This document shows positions 1 to 8,403 of a stretch of 64,000 nt of DNA, piece by piece (the first letter of the stretch is position 1; the number at the start of each line of letters is the position of its first letter). Below the pieces are notes generated by a model. It was not told the DNA's origin. It saw only the letters and a list, made by a program, of their open reading frames with translations, and ran no database searches. The stretch is from assembly GCF_900110255.1 (NCBI RefSeq), contig NZ_FODD01000014.1:124001-188000 (forward strand). The letters run 5' to 3'. The translations under genes were made by a program, and so were the position numbers. This DNA comes from Actinacidiphila rubida (lineage in GTDB: Bacteria; Actinomycetota; Actinomycetes; Streptomycetales; Streptomycetaceae).

Positions 1-954
1 GTGCATGTCGTAGACCGCGAACTGGTCGACGCCCAGGGCCCGTAGCGCCTCCAGCTTGGCGAGGTGCGCCTGCGGCGGGCCGATCAGGCAGAAGCGGTCG
101 ACGATCTCGTCGGGGACGAACGCGGTGTCGGGGTTCCCGGCCCGCCCGTGGTGCGCGTAGTCGTAGCCCTGGCGCTGCTTGACGTAGGCGGTCAACTCGT
201 CGGGGACCAGGCCGGAGTGCTCGCCGTAGCGGCCGACCAGGTCGGCGACGTGGTTGCCGACCATGCCGCCGAACCAGCGGCACTGCTCGCGGGCGTGCGC
301 CAGCGCCTCGGCGGAGTCGTCGGCGGTGACGTACGCGGGCGCCGCCACGCACACCGTCACGGACGCGGGGTCGCGGCCGGCCCGCTCCGCCGCGTCCCGC
401 ACCGACTTGACCATCCACTCGGTGAGGAAGACGTCGGCGAGCTGGAGGATGAAGCCGTCGGCCTTCTCCCCCGCCAGGGCCAGCGCCTTGGGGCCGTACG
501 CCGCCATCCACACCGGCAGCCGGCCGTCCTCCACCCACGGCAGCCGCAGCGGGACGCCGTCCACCACGGCCTCCCGGCCCTCGGCGAGGTCGCGGATGAC
601 GTCGATGGCCTCGGCCACCCGGGCAAGGGTGTTGGGCCTGCGCCCGGCCACCCGCATCGCCGAGTCGCCGCGGCCGATGCCGCACACCGTGCGGTTGCCG
701 TACATGGAGTTGAGGGTGGCGAAGGTGGAGGCGGTGACCTCCCAGGTGCGGGTGCCGGGGTTGGTCACCATCGTGCCGACGGTGAGCCGGTCCGTGTGGT
801 CGAGGATCCGGCTGTGGATGACGAAGGGTTCCTGCCACAGCACGGCGGAGTCGAAGGTCCAGCCGTGGGTGAAGCCGTTGCGCTCGGCGCGCTGCATCAG
901 GGCGATGACGTCCGAGGCGGGCGGATCGGTCTGCAGCACGAGGCCGAAGTCCAT
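1..954 (-). CDS. LLM-class flavin/F420-dependent oxidoreductase, 3' end cut by window edge
   Basis: The 317 visible residues open MDFGLVLQTDPP and read as a luciferase-like TIM-barrel oxidoreductase (the methylenetetrahydromethanopterin-reductase-like group that uses F420 or flavin). The segments around TVGTMVTNPGTR and CGIGRGDSA are typical of that family. The ATG at 954 lies 21 bp beyond the dihydropyrimidinase stop, so it is the last gene of the pyrimidine-catabolism operon. The C-terminus is missing because the window starts inside the gene. The substrate is not known; its place in the operon, and the absence of a PreAT-type dihydropyrimidine dehydrogenase nearby, suggest a redox step on a pyrimidine or a product. 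Family call firm, role inferred. Confidence 0.85.
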   Translation of the reverse strand, partial: MDFGLVLQTDPPASDVIALMQRAERNGFTHGWTFDSAVLWQEPFVIHSRILDHTDRLTVGTMVTNPGTRTWEVTASTFATLNSMYGNRTVCGIGRGDSAMRVAGRRPNTLARVAEAIDVIRDLAEGREAVVDGVPLRLPWVEDGRLPVWMAAYGPKALALAGEKADGFILQLADVFLTEWMVKSVRDAAERAGRDPASVTVCVAAPAYVTADDSAEALAHAREQCRWFGGMVGNHVADLVGRYGEHSGLVPDELTAYVKQRQGYDYAHHGRAGNPDTAFVPDEIVDRFCLIGPPQAHLAKLEALRALGVDQFAVYDMH

Positions 955-975
955 GGCGCCGCTCCTTCAGGGTCC

Positions 976-2382
976 TTAGGCGAGGTAGCTGGACAGTCCG
1001 CGCGGGACGTAGTGGCCGTGGCCGGCGCGGCCGGTGTACTCCCCCCGGTCGACGACCGTGACGCCCCGCGACAGCACGGTCTCCACCCGGCCGGTGAGCC
1101 GCCTGCCCTCGTAGGCGCTGTAGTCGACGTTCATGTGGTGGGTCCGCGCGGAGACCACCTGCTCGGCGTGCGGGTCGTAGATCACCACGTCCGCGTCGGC
1201 GCCGGGGGCGAGGGTGCCCTTGCGGGGGTACAGGCCGAACATCCGGGCCGGGGCGGCGCAGGCGATCTCGATCCAGCGGCGGCGGGTGAGGTGCCCGTCG
1301 ACCACGGCCTGGTGCAGCAGGTCCATCCGGTTCTCCACCCCGGGCAGGCCGTTGGGGATCTTGGAGAAGTCGCCGCGGCCCAGCTCCTTCTGCCCGGCGA
1401 AGCAGAACGGGCAGTGGTCGGTGGACACCACCTGCAGGTCGTTGGTGCGCAGCGCCCGCCACAGCGCGGCCTGGTGCTCGCTGGGCCGCAGCGGGGTGCT
1501 GCACACGTACTTGGCGCCCTCGAAGTCCGGCTCGGCGAGGTTGTCGGTGGACAGGAACAGGTACTGCGGGCAGGTCTCGCCGAACACCGGCAGGTCCATG
1601 TCGCGGGCGGCGGCCAGTTCGGCCACCGCCTGCTCGGCGGAGACGTGCACCACGTACAGCGGGGCCCCCGCCACCCGGGCCAGCTGGATGGCCCGGTGGG
1701 TGGCCTCGGCCTCCAGCAGCGCGTGCCGCACCTCGCCGTGGTAGCGCGGGTCGGTCTTCCCCGCCGCGAGCGCCTGCTGCACGAGAACGTCGATGGCGAT
1801 GCCGTTCTCGGCGTGCATCATGATCAGCCCGCCGTTGCCGGAGGCGCGCTGCATGGCCCGCAGGATCCGGCCGTCGTCGCTGTAGAAGACGCCCGGGTAG
1901 GCCATGAACAGCTTGAAGCTGGTGACGCCCTCCTCGACGAGGATGTCCATCTCCTTGAGCACCGGGTCGGTGACGTCGGAGACGATCATGTGGAAGCCGT
2001 AGTCGACGGCGCACCGCCCGTCGGCCTTGGCGTGCCACGCGTCGAGCCCGGCACGCAGCGACTGGCCGACGCTCTGCACCGCGAAGTCCACGATGGTGGT
2101 GGTGCCGCCCCACGCCGCGGCGCGGGTGCCGGTCTCGAACGTGTCGGAGGCGAAGGTGCCGCCGAACGGCAGCTCCATGTGGGTGTGGGCGTCCACGCCG
2201 CCCGGGATGACGTACTTGCCGGTGGCGTCGATCACCTCGGCGTCGGTCCAGCTCCTGGCCGCCGACGAGTCGGACGCGGCGACGGCGGCGATCCGCCCCT
2301 CCTCGACGAGGACGTCCGCGTGCACCTCGTCGGAGGCGGTGACGACCAGGCCGCCGCGGATGACGGTACGGGGGCTGCTCAT
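976..2382 (-). CDS. hydA: dihydropyrimidinase (D-hydantoinase)
   Basis: 468-residue cyclic amidohydrolase that opens dihydrouracil, dihydrothymine or hydantoins to N-carbamoyl amino acids in the cytoplasm. Visible metal-site residues: HTH at about 66-68, the lysine expected to be carbamylated in SFKLFMAYPG (about 157), His in MMHAENG (190), His in YVVHVS (246) and Asp in STDHCPF (322). Length is normal for the family. The ATG at 2382 overlaps the aminotransferase stop as ATGA, so the two are translationally coupled. Allantoinases are related, but the SFKLFMAYPG and STDHCPF signatures and the neighbours favour dihydropyrimidinase. Confidence 0.93.
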   Translation of the reverse strand: MSSPRTVIRGGLVVTASDEVHADVLVEEGRIAAVAASDSSAARSWTDAEVIDATGKYVIPGGVDAHTHMELPFGGTFASDTFETGTRAAAWGGTTTIVDFAVQSVGQSLRAGLDAWHAKADGRCAVDYGFHMIVSDVTDPVLKEMDILVEEGVTSFKLFMAYPGVFYSDDGRILRAMQRASGNGGLIMMHAENGIAIDVLVQQALAAGKTDPRYHGEVRHALLEAEATHRAIQLARVAGAPLYVVHVSAEQAVAELAAARDMDLPVFGETCPQYLFLSTDNLAEPDFEGAKYVCSTPLRPSEHQAALWRALRTNDLQVVSTDHCPFCFAGQKELGRGDFSKIPNGLPGVENRMDLLHQAVVDGHLTRRRWIEIACAAPARMFGLYPRKGTLAPGADADVVIYDPHAEQVVSARTHHMNVDYSAYEGRRLTGRVETVLSRGVTVVDRGEYTGRAGHGHYVPRGLSSYLA

Positions 2383-3734
2383 ACCGCGGTCCCTCCCTCC
2401 ATCGTGGACTGGACCTGTTTCAGGGCGGCTTCGAGTGCCTCGGCACCTTCGTCGGCCTCGGCGACGGTGAGCGACAGCGGCGGCGCGATGCGCAGCGCGT
2501 TGCCGTCGCGTCCGCCCTTGCCGATGAGCAGGCCGTGCTCGCGCGCGGCCTCCAGCACCAGGCTCGCGGCGGTGGCCGAGGGCGCGTCGGTGCCGGGTTC
2601 GACGAGTTCGACGCCGAGCATCAGGCCGCGCCCGCGCACCTCGCGGACGATGTCCAGGCCGGCGGACACCGCCTCCAGCCGGGACCGCAGCAGGCCGCCG
2701 ACACGGCGGGCGTTGCCCTGCAGGTCGTGGTCGATCAGGTAGGCGAGGTTGGCCAGCGCGCCCGCGGTGGTGATCGGGCTGCCGCCGAACGTCGAGATGG
2801 AGTTGGCGGTCAGGCAGTTCATCACCTCGGCCCGGGCCACCACACCGCCCATGGACAGGCCGTTGCCGATGCCCTTGGCGAAGGTGAGGATGTCGGGCGG
2901 CCCGGCCTGGGCGTGCGCCTGCCAGCCCCAGAAGTGCTCGCCGGTACGGCCCCAGCCGGTCTGCACCTCGTCGCTGATCCAGAGGATGCCGTGCCGGTCG
3001 AGCACCCGCTTGAACGCGGCGAGCAGCCCGTCGGGCCCGGAGGTGAAGCCGCCCACGCCCTGGATCGGCTCGGCGATGAGGGCGGCGACGGTGCCGCTCG
3101 CCTGCCCGAGCATGTCCTCGAGGTCGGCGACGCAGGCCGCGGTGAACTCGGCGTCGGACAGGTGCGCGTAGGGCCCGCGGGTGCGTACGCCGCCGTGCAC
3201 GTACAGCGTCTGGAGCGGCGAGAGGCTGGTCGGCGACCACGAGGTGTTGCCGGTGATTCCGATCGCCGAGAAGGACCGGCCGTGGTAGCTGTTGCGCAGG
3301 GCCAGCACCTGGTTGGAGCGGCGGTAGGTGGTGGCCAGCAGCAGCGCGGTGTCGTTGGCCTCGGTGCCGGAGGTCGTGAAGAACACCCGGGCGTCGGGGA
3401 TGCCCGACAGGCGCGCGACGCGCTCGGCGAGGTCGACGGCCTGCCGGCTGAGGTAGAGCGTCGAGGTGTGCAGGATGCGGCCGGCCTGTTCGGTGACCGC
3501 GGCGGTCACCTCGGGCAGCGCGTGGGCGGTCATCGTGGTGAGGATGCCGCCGAAGAAGTCCAGGTAGCGGTTGCCCTCCGCGTCCCAGACGTGGCGGCCC
3601 TCGCCGTGCGTCAGCTCGATCGGCCGGGCGTAGTACGTCGCCAGCCAGTCCGGCAGCACGGCGCGGTGGCGGGCGTGCAGCGCGGCATGGGAGGTGTGGG
3701 AGGCGTGGGACCCGTTCTCGGTCTCGGTGGCCAT
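2379..3734 (-). CDS. class III PLP aminotransferase (beta-alanine / 3-aminoisobutyrate type)
   Basis: 451 residues, fold-type I omega-aminotransferase. The PLP lysine sits in TFAKGIGNG (about K287), the cofactor Asp in ISDEVQTGWGRTG (about D255), and the phosphate-contact segment in TSGTEAND (about 121-128). It most resembles AGXT2-like enzymes. In this operon the likely substrate is beta-alanine or 3-aminoisobutyrate released by the ureidopropionase, giving the semialdehyde. It starts 4 bp after the amidase stop and ends in an ATGA overlap with dihydropyrimidinase. The N-terminal 20 residues are His/Ser-rich and probably disordered. Exact amino donor not shown. Confidence 0.88.
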   Translation of the reverse strand: MATETENGSHASHTSHAALHARHRAVLPDWLATYYARPIELTHGEGRHVWDAEGNRYLDFFGGILTTMTAHALPEVTAAVTEQAGRILHTSTLYLSRQAVDLAERVARLSGIPDARVFFTTSGTEANDTALLLATTYRRSNQVLALRNSYHGRSFSAIGITGNTSWSPTSLSPLQTLYVHGGVRTRGPYAHLSDAEFTAACVADLEDMLGQASGTVAALIAEPIQGVGGFTSGPDGLLAAFKRVLDRHGILWISDEVQTGWGRTGEHFWGWQAHAQAGPPDILTFAKGIGNGLSMGGVVARAEVMNCLTANSISTFGGSPITTAGALANLAYLIDHDLQGNARRVGGLLRSRLEAVSAGLDIVREVRGRGLMLGVELVEPGTDAPSATAASLVLEAAREHGLLIGKGGRDGNALRIAPPLSLTVAEADEGAEALEAALKQVQSTMEGGTAV

Positions 3735-3738
3735 CGGC

Positions 3739-4581
3739 TCAGCCCTCCGTCAGGTCGCCGTAGGCGTCGGGCCTGCGGTCCCGGTAGAACGCCCAGGTCT
3801 GCCGGACCTGTTCGATGAGGCCGAAGTCCAGGTCGCGCACGAGCAGTTCCTCCTTGGTGTCGGAGGCGGTGCCGTCGACGAACTGACCGCGCGGGTCGAC
3901 GAAGTAGCTGGTGCCGTAGAAGTCGTTGTCGCCGTACGGCTCCTGGCCGACGCGGTTGATCGCCGCGATGAAGTACTCGTTGGCGACGGCGGCCGCGGGC
4001 TGCTCCAGCTGCCACAGGTAGGCGGACAGCCCGCGGCTGGTGGCCGACGGGTTGAACACCAGTTGCGCGCCGGCCAGGCCGAGCGCCCGCCAGCCCTCGG
4101 GGAAGTGCCGGTCGTAGCAGATGTAGACGCCGACCCGGCCGACCGCGGTGTCGAACACCGGCCAGCCCAGGTTCCCGGGCCTGAAGTAGTACTTCTCCCA
4201 GAACCCCTTGACCTGGGGGATGTGGTGCTTGCGGTACTTGCCGAGGTACGACCCGTCGGCGTCGATGACGGCGGCGGTGTTGTAGTAGAAGCCGGACTGC
4301 TCGATCTCGAAGACCGGCACGACCATCACCATGCCCGTCTCCCGGGCCAGTTCCTGCATCCGTCGCACGGTCGGCCCGTCGGGCACCGGCTCGGCCCACT
4401 TGTAGTGCTCGGCCTCCTGCACCTGGCAGAAGTAGGGGGCGTTGAAGACTTCCTGGAAGCCGATCACTTTCGCGCCCTGGGCGGCCGCGGCCCGGACGTG
4501 TTCCTCATGTTTGGCGATCATCGACTCGGTGTCGCCGGTCCAGGTGGCCTGGACGAGGGCGGCACGCACGACATTGCTCAT
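3739..4581 (-). CDS. nitrilase-superfamily amidase, probable beta-ureidopropionase
   Basis: 280-residue carbon-nitrogen hydrolase. The Glu-Lys-Cys triad is visible as E44 (GFQEVFNAPY), K118 (KYRKHHIP) and C155 (ICYDRHFPEGWR). Beta-ureidopropionases carry closely similar segments and convert N-carbamoyl-beta-alanine to beta-alanine, CO2 and ammonia. The ATG at 4581 was chosen because AGAGGAG lies 6 bp upstream; open frame continues further 5' but has no comparable site. It is the first gene of the operon and lies just downstream of a cluster of inverted repeats that is probably the control region. Confidence 0.9.
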   Translation of the reverse strand: MSNVVRAALVQATWTGDTESMIAKHEEHVRAAAAQGAKVIGFQEVFNAPYFCQVQEAEHYKWAEPVPDGPTVRRMQELARETGMVMVVPVFEIEQSGFYYNTAAVIDADGSYLGKYRKHHIPQVKGFWEKYYFRPGNLGWPVFDTAVGRVGVYICYDRHFPEGWRALGLAGAQLVFNPSATSRGLSAYLWQLEQPAAAVANEYFIAAINRVGQEPYGDNDFYGTSYFVDPRGQFVDGTASDTKEELLVRDLDFGLIEQVRQTWAFYRDRRPDAYGDLTEG

Positions 4582-4622
4582 GAGCAGCTCCTCTGACGTG
4601 GCAGCAGCACGCCGGTTTCCGG

Positions 4623-4688
4623 TTCTACGCACGTAGATCCCTGTCGTGGAGACGAACGTAGAAGCCCCGAACCACTCTGACAAGAGTG
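4623..4688. promoter_or_regulatory. inverted-repeat cluster upstream of the pyrimidine operon
   Basis: Three elements are visible 42-107 bp before the amidase start: TCTACG-CA-CGTAGA (4624-4637), a third half-site CGTAGAA (4657-4663) that is the exact inverse of TTCTACG at 4623-4629, and CACTCT-GACA-AGAGTG (4673-4688), a perfect 6-bp repeat. The layout suits binding of a dimeric regulator on the operon promoter. No regulator gene lies next to it in this window. No clear -35/-10 was assigned. Confidence 0.5.
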
Positions 4689-4798
4689 CGGCCGTTACCG
4701 CCCCAAGACGTTTCGGTTTCCCACCCGGGCGACCCATTCGGCGGTCCCCGCCCCCGCCTGCCGCGTCCGGCCGGCACCCGGACCCGGGGACCCGGGGA

Positions 4799-6274
4799 TC
4801 AGTCCACGGGGAGGCCGGCCCGGTGGAGGGCGGCCGTGAGGTCGTGGCGGCGGGAGGTGGAGATCCGTGCGGCGGCGGTGAGCAGAGGGACCGTCAGCCC
4901 GGGCTGGAGGCGGGCCACGTCGGCGACGGCTTCCGGGGGGCGCGTGCGGACCAGGGCGGAGAGCAGCCCGGCGAGGCCCGCGGCGGGCAGGGCGGCCGCC
5001 ACGACCGCGATGTCCCCGGCCGGCCGGGAGACCGCCTGCTGGAGCAGCGTGCGGCACTGCGCGTCCTGGCCGTGCTCGGCCAGGGCGCGGGCGGCCGAGG
5101 CCAGTGCGTCCGCCGGCAGCGCCGCGACCTCCCACAGCAGGGTGGCGACGTCGGCGCCGTAGCCGGCCCGCTCCAACTCCCCGACCAGGTAGGGCAGTCG
5201 CCCGGACGGCCCGACGGCGGCCCGGCACAGGGCGACGTACACCCCGCCGCCCTCCCCCGCCGCCCGTAACCGCGCCAACTGCGCGACGACGGCGCGGGCC
5301 TCCGTGCTCCAGCGCGGGTCCTCGGGCGGCTCGGCGGCCCGCGGTTCGGCCGTGTCCGCACCGGCGAACCGCGCCCCGCGCGGCGTGGGTGCGGCCGGCG
5401 CCGCGGGGGCCGGCGGCGCGTCGTCGGCCGGCCGGGGCCCGGGGGTCCGCGGCGCGCCCGCGAAGCGCGCGCCGCGCGGTGCCGGTTCCCGGGGCACCGA
5501 TGCGGCCGGGGGCGGAGGCGCCGCCGTCTCGTCGTCCGCGCCCGCGAAGAACCGCGCCCCCCGCGGCCGGCCGCGGCGCCCCGCCGCGGGCGCGGCGGGT
5601 CCGGGGGCGCGGGGCTCCGGCCGGGCGGGGCGGGGCCCGGGCCGCCCGTCCCCGGTCAGTGGCCCGGCGTTCGCGGTGCCCCAGGCGGGCCCCGCGGGGC
5701 GGTGGCCGAAGGCGCCGGACGCGGGGCCGCCGCCCGGGGCGGCCGCGGGCGCGGACCAGGTCCCCGCTCCGGCGGCGGCGCCCAGCGCGGCCCCCACGGA
5801 CAGCAGCCGGGCCTGGAGTTCGGCGCGCCGGGCGGCTGCCCTGCGGTGGTCGTCGCGGGTCCAGGCGTGCAGGGCGGCCAGGCGGGCGCCGGCCGCGGAG
5901 TCCGGGGCGACGGCCGACGCGCGGGTGGCGGCCTCGCGGGCGCGGCGGGCGGCGTCCTCCTCCTCGCGGACGGCGGCGTCGAGGCGGGCGCGCAGGGCCG
6001 GTTCCGCCCCGGGGGCGGCGTCCCACTCGGCGGTGGCCGCCCGGTGCAGGGCACTGACGCGGGCGATCTCCGCGGCGGCGGGCGCCCGGCCGTACGCGGC
6101 CGCCGCCTCGTGCAACACGGTGTCGACGACGTCCCACGGCGGCAGTTCCGTGCCCGCCTCGTAGGCCCGCGCGGTGCCCGGTCTGCGGGCGGCGAACGCC
6201 CCGTACCAGCCCGGCTGCGCACCGAGCGCCGCGACCAGCGACCGGAAGCAGCCGGTGAAATCCGTCGTCGTCAC
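4799..6274 (-). CDS. hypothetical protein with PRGARFAGA repeats
   Basis: About 491 residues, not recognised. The N-terminal third is Ala/Glu/Arg-rich and helical (segments like AAVREEEDAARRAREAA suggest a coiled coil). A Pro/Gly/Ala-rich middle carries three copies of PRGARF(F)AGA separated by proline-rich linkers. The C-terminal 150 residues are again helical with leucine-rich repeats of the form LxxALxxAG. The GTG at 6274 (VTTTDFTGCF) is the likely start; no good Shine-Dalgarno is visible, so a leaderless message is possible. It is divergent from the MarR gene with 125 bp between them. No enzyme motif, signal peptide or membrane segment. Confidence 0.7.
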   Translation of the reverse strand: MTTTDFTGCFRSLVAALGAQPGWYGAFAARRPGTARAYEAGTELPPWDVVDTVLHEAAAAYGRAPAAAEIARVSALHRAATAEWDAAPGAEPALRARLDAAVREEEDAARRAREAATRASAVAPDSAAGARLAALHAWTRDDHRRAAARRAELQARLLSVGAALGAAAGAGTWSAPAAAPGGGPASGAFGHRPAGPAWGTANAGPLTGDGRPGPRPARPEPRAPGPAAPAAGRRGRPRGARFFAGADDETAAPPPPAASVPREPAPRGARFAGAPRTPGPRPADDAPPAPAAPAAPTPRGARFAGADTAEPRAAEPPEDPRWSTEARAVVAQLARLRAAGEGGGVYVALCRAAVGPSGRLPYLVGELERAGYGADVATLLWEVAALPADALASAARALAEHGQDAQCRTLLQQAVSRPAGDIAVVAAALPAAGLAGLLSALVRTRPPEAVADVARLQPGLTVPLLTAAARISTSRRHDLTAALHRAGLPVD

Positions 6275-6349
6275 CCAGGCATTGCACACCCGCTGCGTTA
6301 CGGCGCTGCTACGGGCGGTTTTCGGCGGGCGCCCGGCTCGGCAGCCGAC

Positions 6350-6371
6350 CTTGCAAGCCAAACTTGCAAGT
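6350..6371. promoter_or_regulatory. tandem CTTGCAAG palindromes, probable MarR operator
   Basis: Two copies of the 8-bp palindrome CTTGCAAG lie at 6350-6357 and 6363-6370, the second extended to ACTTGCAAGT. Their centres are 13 bp apart and the pair ends 29 bp before the MarR start codon. MarR proteins commonly repress their own operons from sites like this. The divergent hypothetical gene (start 6274) could also be affected. Confidence 0.6.
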
Positions 6372-6399
6372 CTTCCTGTCGAAGTTCTACGGTGAAGGC

Positions 6400-6831
6400 A
6401 TGCCCGACGAGACCCCGGCCCGCACCGCGGACGAGCTGACGACCGTGATAGCGCAGCTCACCCGCAGGCTGCGGGCCGCCTCCGTGCAGGAGGAGCTGAC
6501 GCCGTCGCAGACCTCGGTGGTCAGCAGGCTCAGCCGCGAGGGGCCGGCGACCACCGCGGCCCTCGCCCGCGGCGAGCTGGTGCGCCCGCAGTCGATGCGG
6601 ATGACGCTCGCCGCCCTGGAGGAGCGCGGCCTCGTCGACCGGGCCCCCGACCCCACCGACGGCCGCCAGGTCGTCTTCTCGCTGACCGAGGCCGGCGTGC
6701 GGTTGCAGGCCACCAGCCGGCGCATCCGGCGCGGCTGGCTGGCCGACGCGATCGAGGCCGAGCTGAGCCCGGCGGAGCAGCACGCGCTGGCCGGGATCGT
6801 CCCGCTGCTGCAGCGGCTGGTCGCCCTGTGA
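6400..6831 (+). CDS. MarR family transcriptional regulator
   Basis: 143 residues with a winged helix-turn-helix in the middle (LTPSQTSVVSRLSREGPATTAALARGELVRPQSMRM, then the wing ending DPTDGRQVVFSLTEAG with the family's D-x-R). Flanking helices would form the dimer. ATG at 6400 preferred over an in-frame ATG at 6364, because the latter lies within the palindromic operator. It overlaps the exporter start as GTGA, so regulator and transporter are co-translated. Likely a repressor of this three-gene operon, released by a small aromatic or drug ligand (inference). Confidence 0.92.
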   Translation: MPDETPARTADELTTVIAQLTRRLRAASVQEELTPSQTSVVSRLSREGPATTAALARGELVRPQSMRMTLAALEERGLVDRAPDPTDGRQVVFSLTEAGVRLQATSRRIRRGWLADAIEAELSPAEQHALAGIVPLLQRLVAL

Positions 6832-8318
6832 CGCAGCCGCAGGCGGCCGCGGGCACGGGCCTCGCGGGCGGTACCGACCGGACCGTCCCGGCCGGCGGCT
6901 TCGGCCCGAAGCTGGTCGTCCCGCTGATGCTGGGGTCGGTCCTGAACCCCATCAACTCCACCATGATCGCCACCGTCCTGGTCGCGATCGGCGGCACCTT
7001 CCACGCCGGCGCGGCCGACACGGCGTGGCTGGTGTCCTGTCTCTACCTGGCCAGCGCGGTGGGACAGCCCGCGATGGGCCGCCTCGCGGACCGGCTGGGC
7101 CCGCGCCGGGTGTTCCTGGCCGGACTGCTGATCGTCGGCGCCGCGGGCGTGGTCGGCATGCTCGCACCCGCCCTGTCCTGGCTGATCGTCTCGCGCGTGC
7201 TGCTCGGCGTCGGCACCTCGGCCGCGTACCCCGCGGCCATGGCGCTGCTGCGGACGCACTCGCACCGCATCGGGGTCCCGACGCCCCGCCCGGTGCTGGG
7301 GCTGCTGTCCCTGGCCGGCCTGTCGAGCGCGGCCGTCGGGCCGGTCCTCGGCGGCGTGCTGGCCGCGACACTCGGCTGGCGCGCGGTCTTCGCCGTCAAC
7401 GTGCCGCTGGCAGCCGTCGGCTTCGTGCTGGCCGCGCTGTGGCTGCCGGGCGGCCGCGCCCCGGACCTGAAGGCGGGCGTCACGACGGCGAGCGACACGG
7501 CGGCGGGCGACACGGCGGCGAACGGCCCCGGGGAGCGGCCGTCCCGGCGCGGTTCCGCCGGCCTGGACCCGGTCGGCCTGGTGCTGTTCGCCGCGGTGCT
7601 GACCGCGCTGATGTTCTTCCTGATGCGGCTGGACGCCCCGCCGTGGCCGCTGCTCGGCGTTGCCGCGGCACTCGGCGCGGTCCTGGTCCGCTGGGAACTG
7701 CGGCGCAGCGAGCCCTTCCTCGACCTGCGGATGCTGGCCCGCAACCGCGGGCTGTCCCTGACCTACCTGCGGCACGGCATGACCTACCTGGTCATCTACT
7801 GCGTGATGTACGGCTACGCGCAGTGGCTGGAGGAGGCGCACGGCATGTCGTCGGCGCGCGCCGGGCTGGTGATGCTGCCGATGTCGGTGGCGGCGATGGG
7901 CACGTCACTGCTGGGGGCCCGCACCCGCGGCATCAGGGCGCCGCTCACCGTCGCCGGCGTGCTGCTGGTCGCGGGCGCCGGGGTGCTGCTGGTCGCCGGG
8001 CACACCACACCGGCGTTCGCGCTCGCCGCGGCCGGTGCGCTGTTCGGGCTGCCGCAGGGCTTCGCCTCGACCGGCAACCAGGCCGCCGTCTACGCGCAGG
8101 CGCCGCCCGGCGGCACCGGCAGCGCGGCCGGCCTGCAACGCACCGCGCAGTACCTGGGCGCGATCACCGCCGCTGCGCTGATCGGCCTGTTCTACGGGCA
8201 GCGCGCCTCCGACTCCGGTCTGCACGACATGGCCCTGACGTCCGGCCTGCTGGCCGTCGCGGTCCTGCTGCTGACCGTCCTCGACCGGTCGCTGCGCACC
8301 GCGCGCACCCGGTCCTGA
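6828..8318 (+). CDS. MFS drug-export permease (DHA2-like)
   Basis: 496 residues. Many hydrophobic helices are visible, consistent with the 14-segment DHA2/EmrB-QacA layout; the family loop motif appears as GRLADRLGPRRVFL (about residues 85-98). The middle contains a polar Ala/Gly/Arg linker (about 220-245). The GTG start overlaps the MarR stop. Together they form the common pattern of a ligand-responsive regulator with an efflux pump. Substrate unknown. Confidence 0.9.
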   Translation: MTQPQAAAGTGLAGGTDRTVPAGGFGPKLVVPLMLGSVLNPINSTMIATVLVAIGGTFHAGAADTAWLVSCLYLASAVGQPAMGRLADRLGPRRVFLAGLLIVGAAGVVGMLAPALSWLIVSRVLLGVGTSAAYPAAMALLRTHSHRIGVPTPRPVLGLLSLAGLSSAAVGPVLGGVLAATLGWRAVFAVNVPLAAVGFVLAALWLPGGRAPDLKAGVTTASDTAAGDTAANGPGERPSRRGSAGLDPVGLVLFAAVLTALMFFLMRLDAPPWPLLGVAAALGAVLVRWELRRSEPFLDLRMLARNRGLSLTYLRHGMTYLVIYCVMYGYAQWLEEAHGMSSARAGLVMLPMSVAAMGTSLLGARTRGIRAPLTVAGVLLVAGAGVLLVAGHTTPAFALAAAGALFGLPQGFASTGNQAAVYAQAPPGGTGSAAGLQRTAQYLGAITAAALIGLFYGQRASDSGLHDMALTSGLLAVAVLLLTVLDRSLRTARTRS

Positions 8319-8403
8319 CCGGTCCCGCCGGTCCCGAACACCCCCACGGCCCCCCACACCCCACCGATCCGAACCCACTCGACACCCCCGGAGTGATCCG
8401 CAC

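Noticed and set aside
64..2742. 892-codon open plus-strand frame
   Set aside because: Antisense to the well-defined dihydropyrimidinase and aminotransferase genes; low-complexity Val/Arg/Gly/His composition typical of high-GC shadows.
6364..6399. in-frame ATG upstream of the MarR gene
   Set aside because: It lies inside the palindromic operator and has no ribosome site; the ATG at 6400 fits better.
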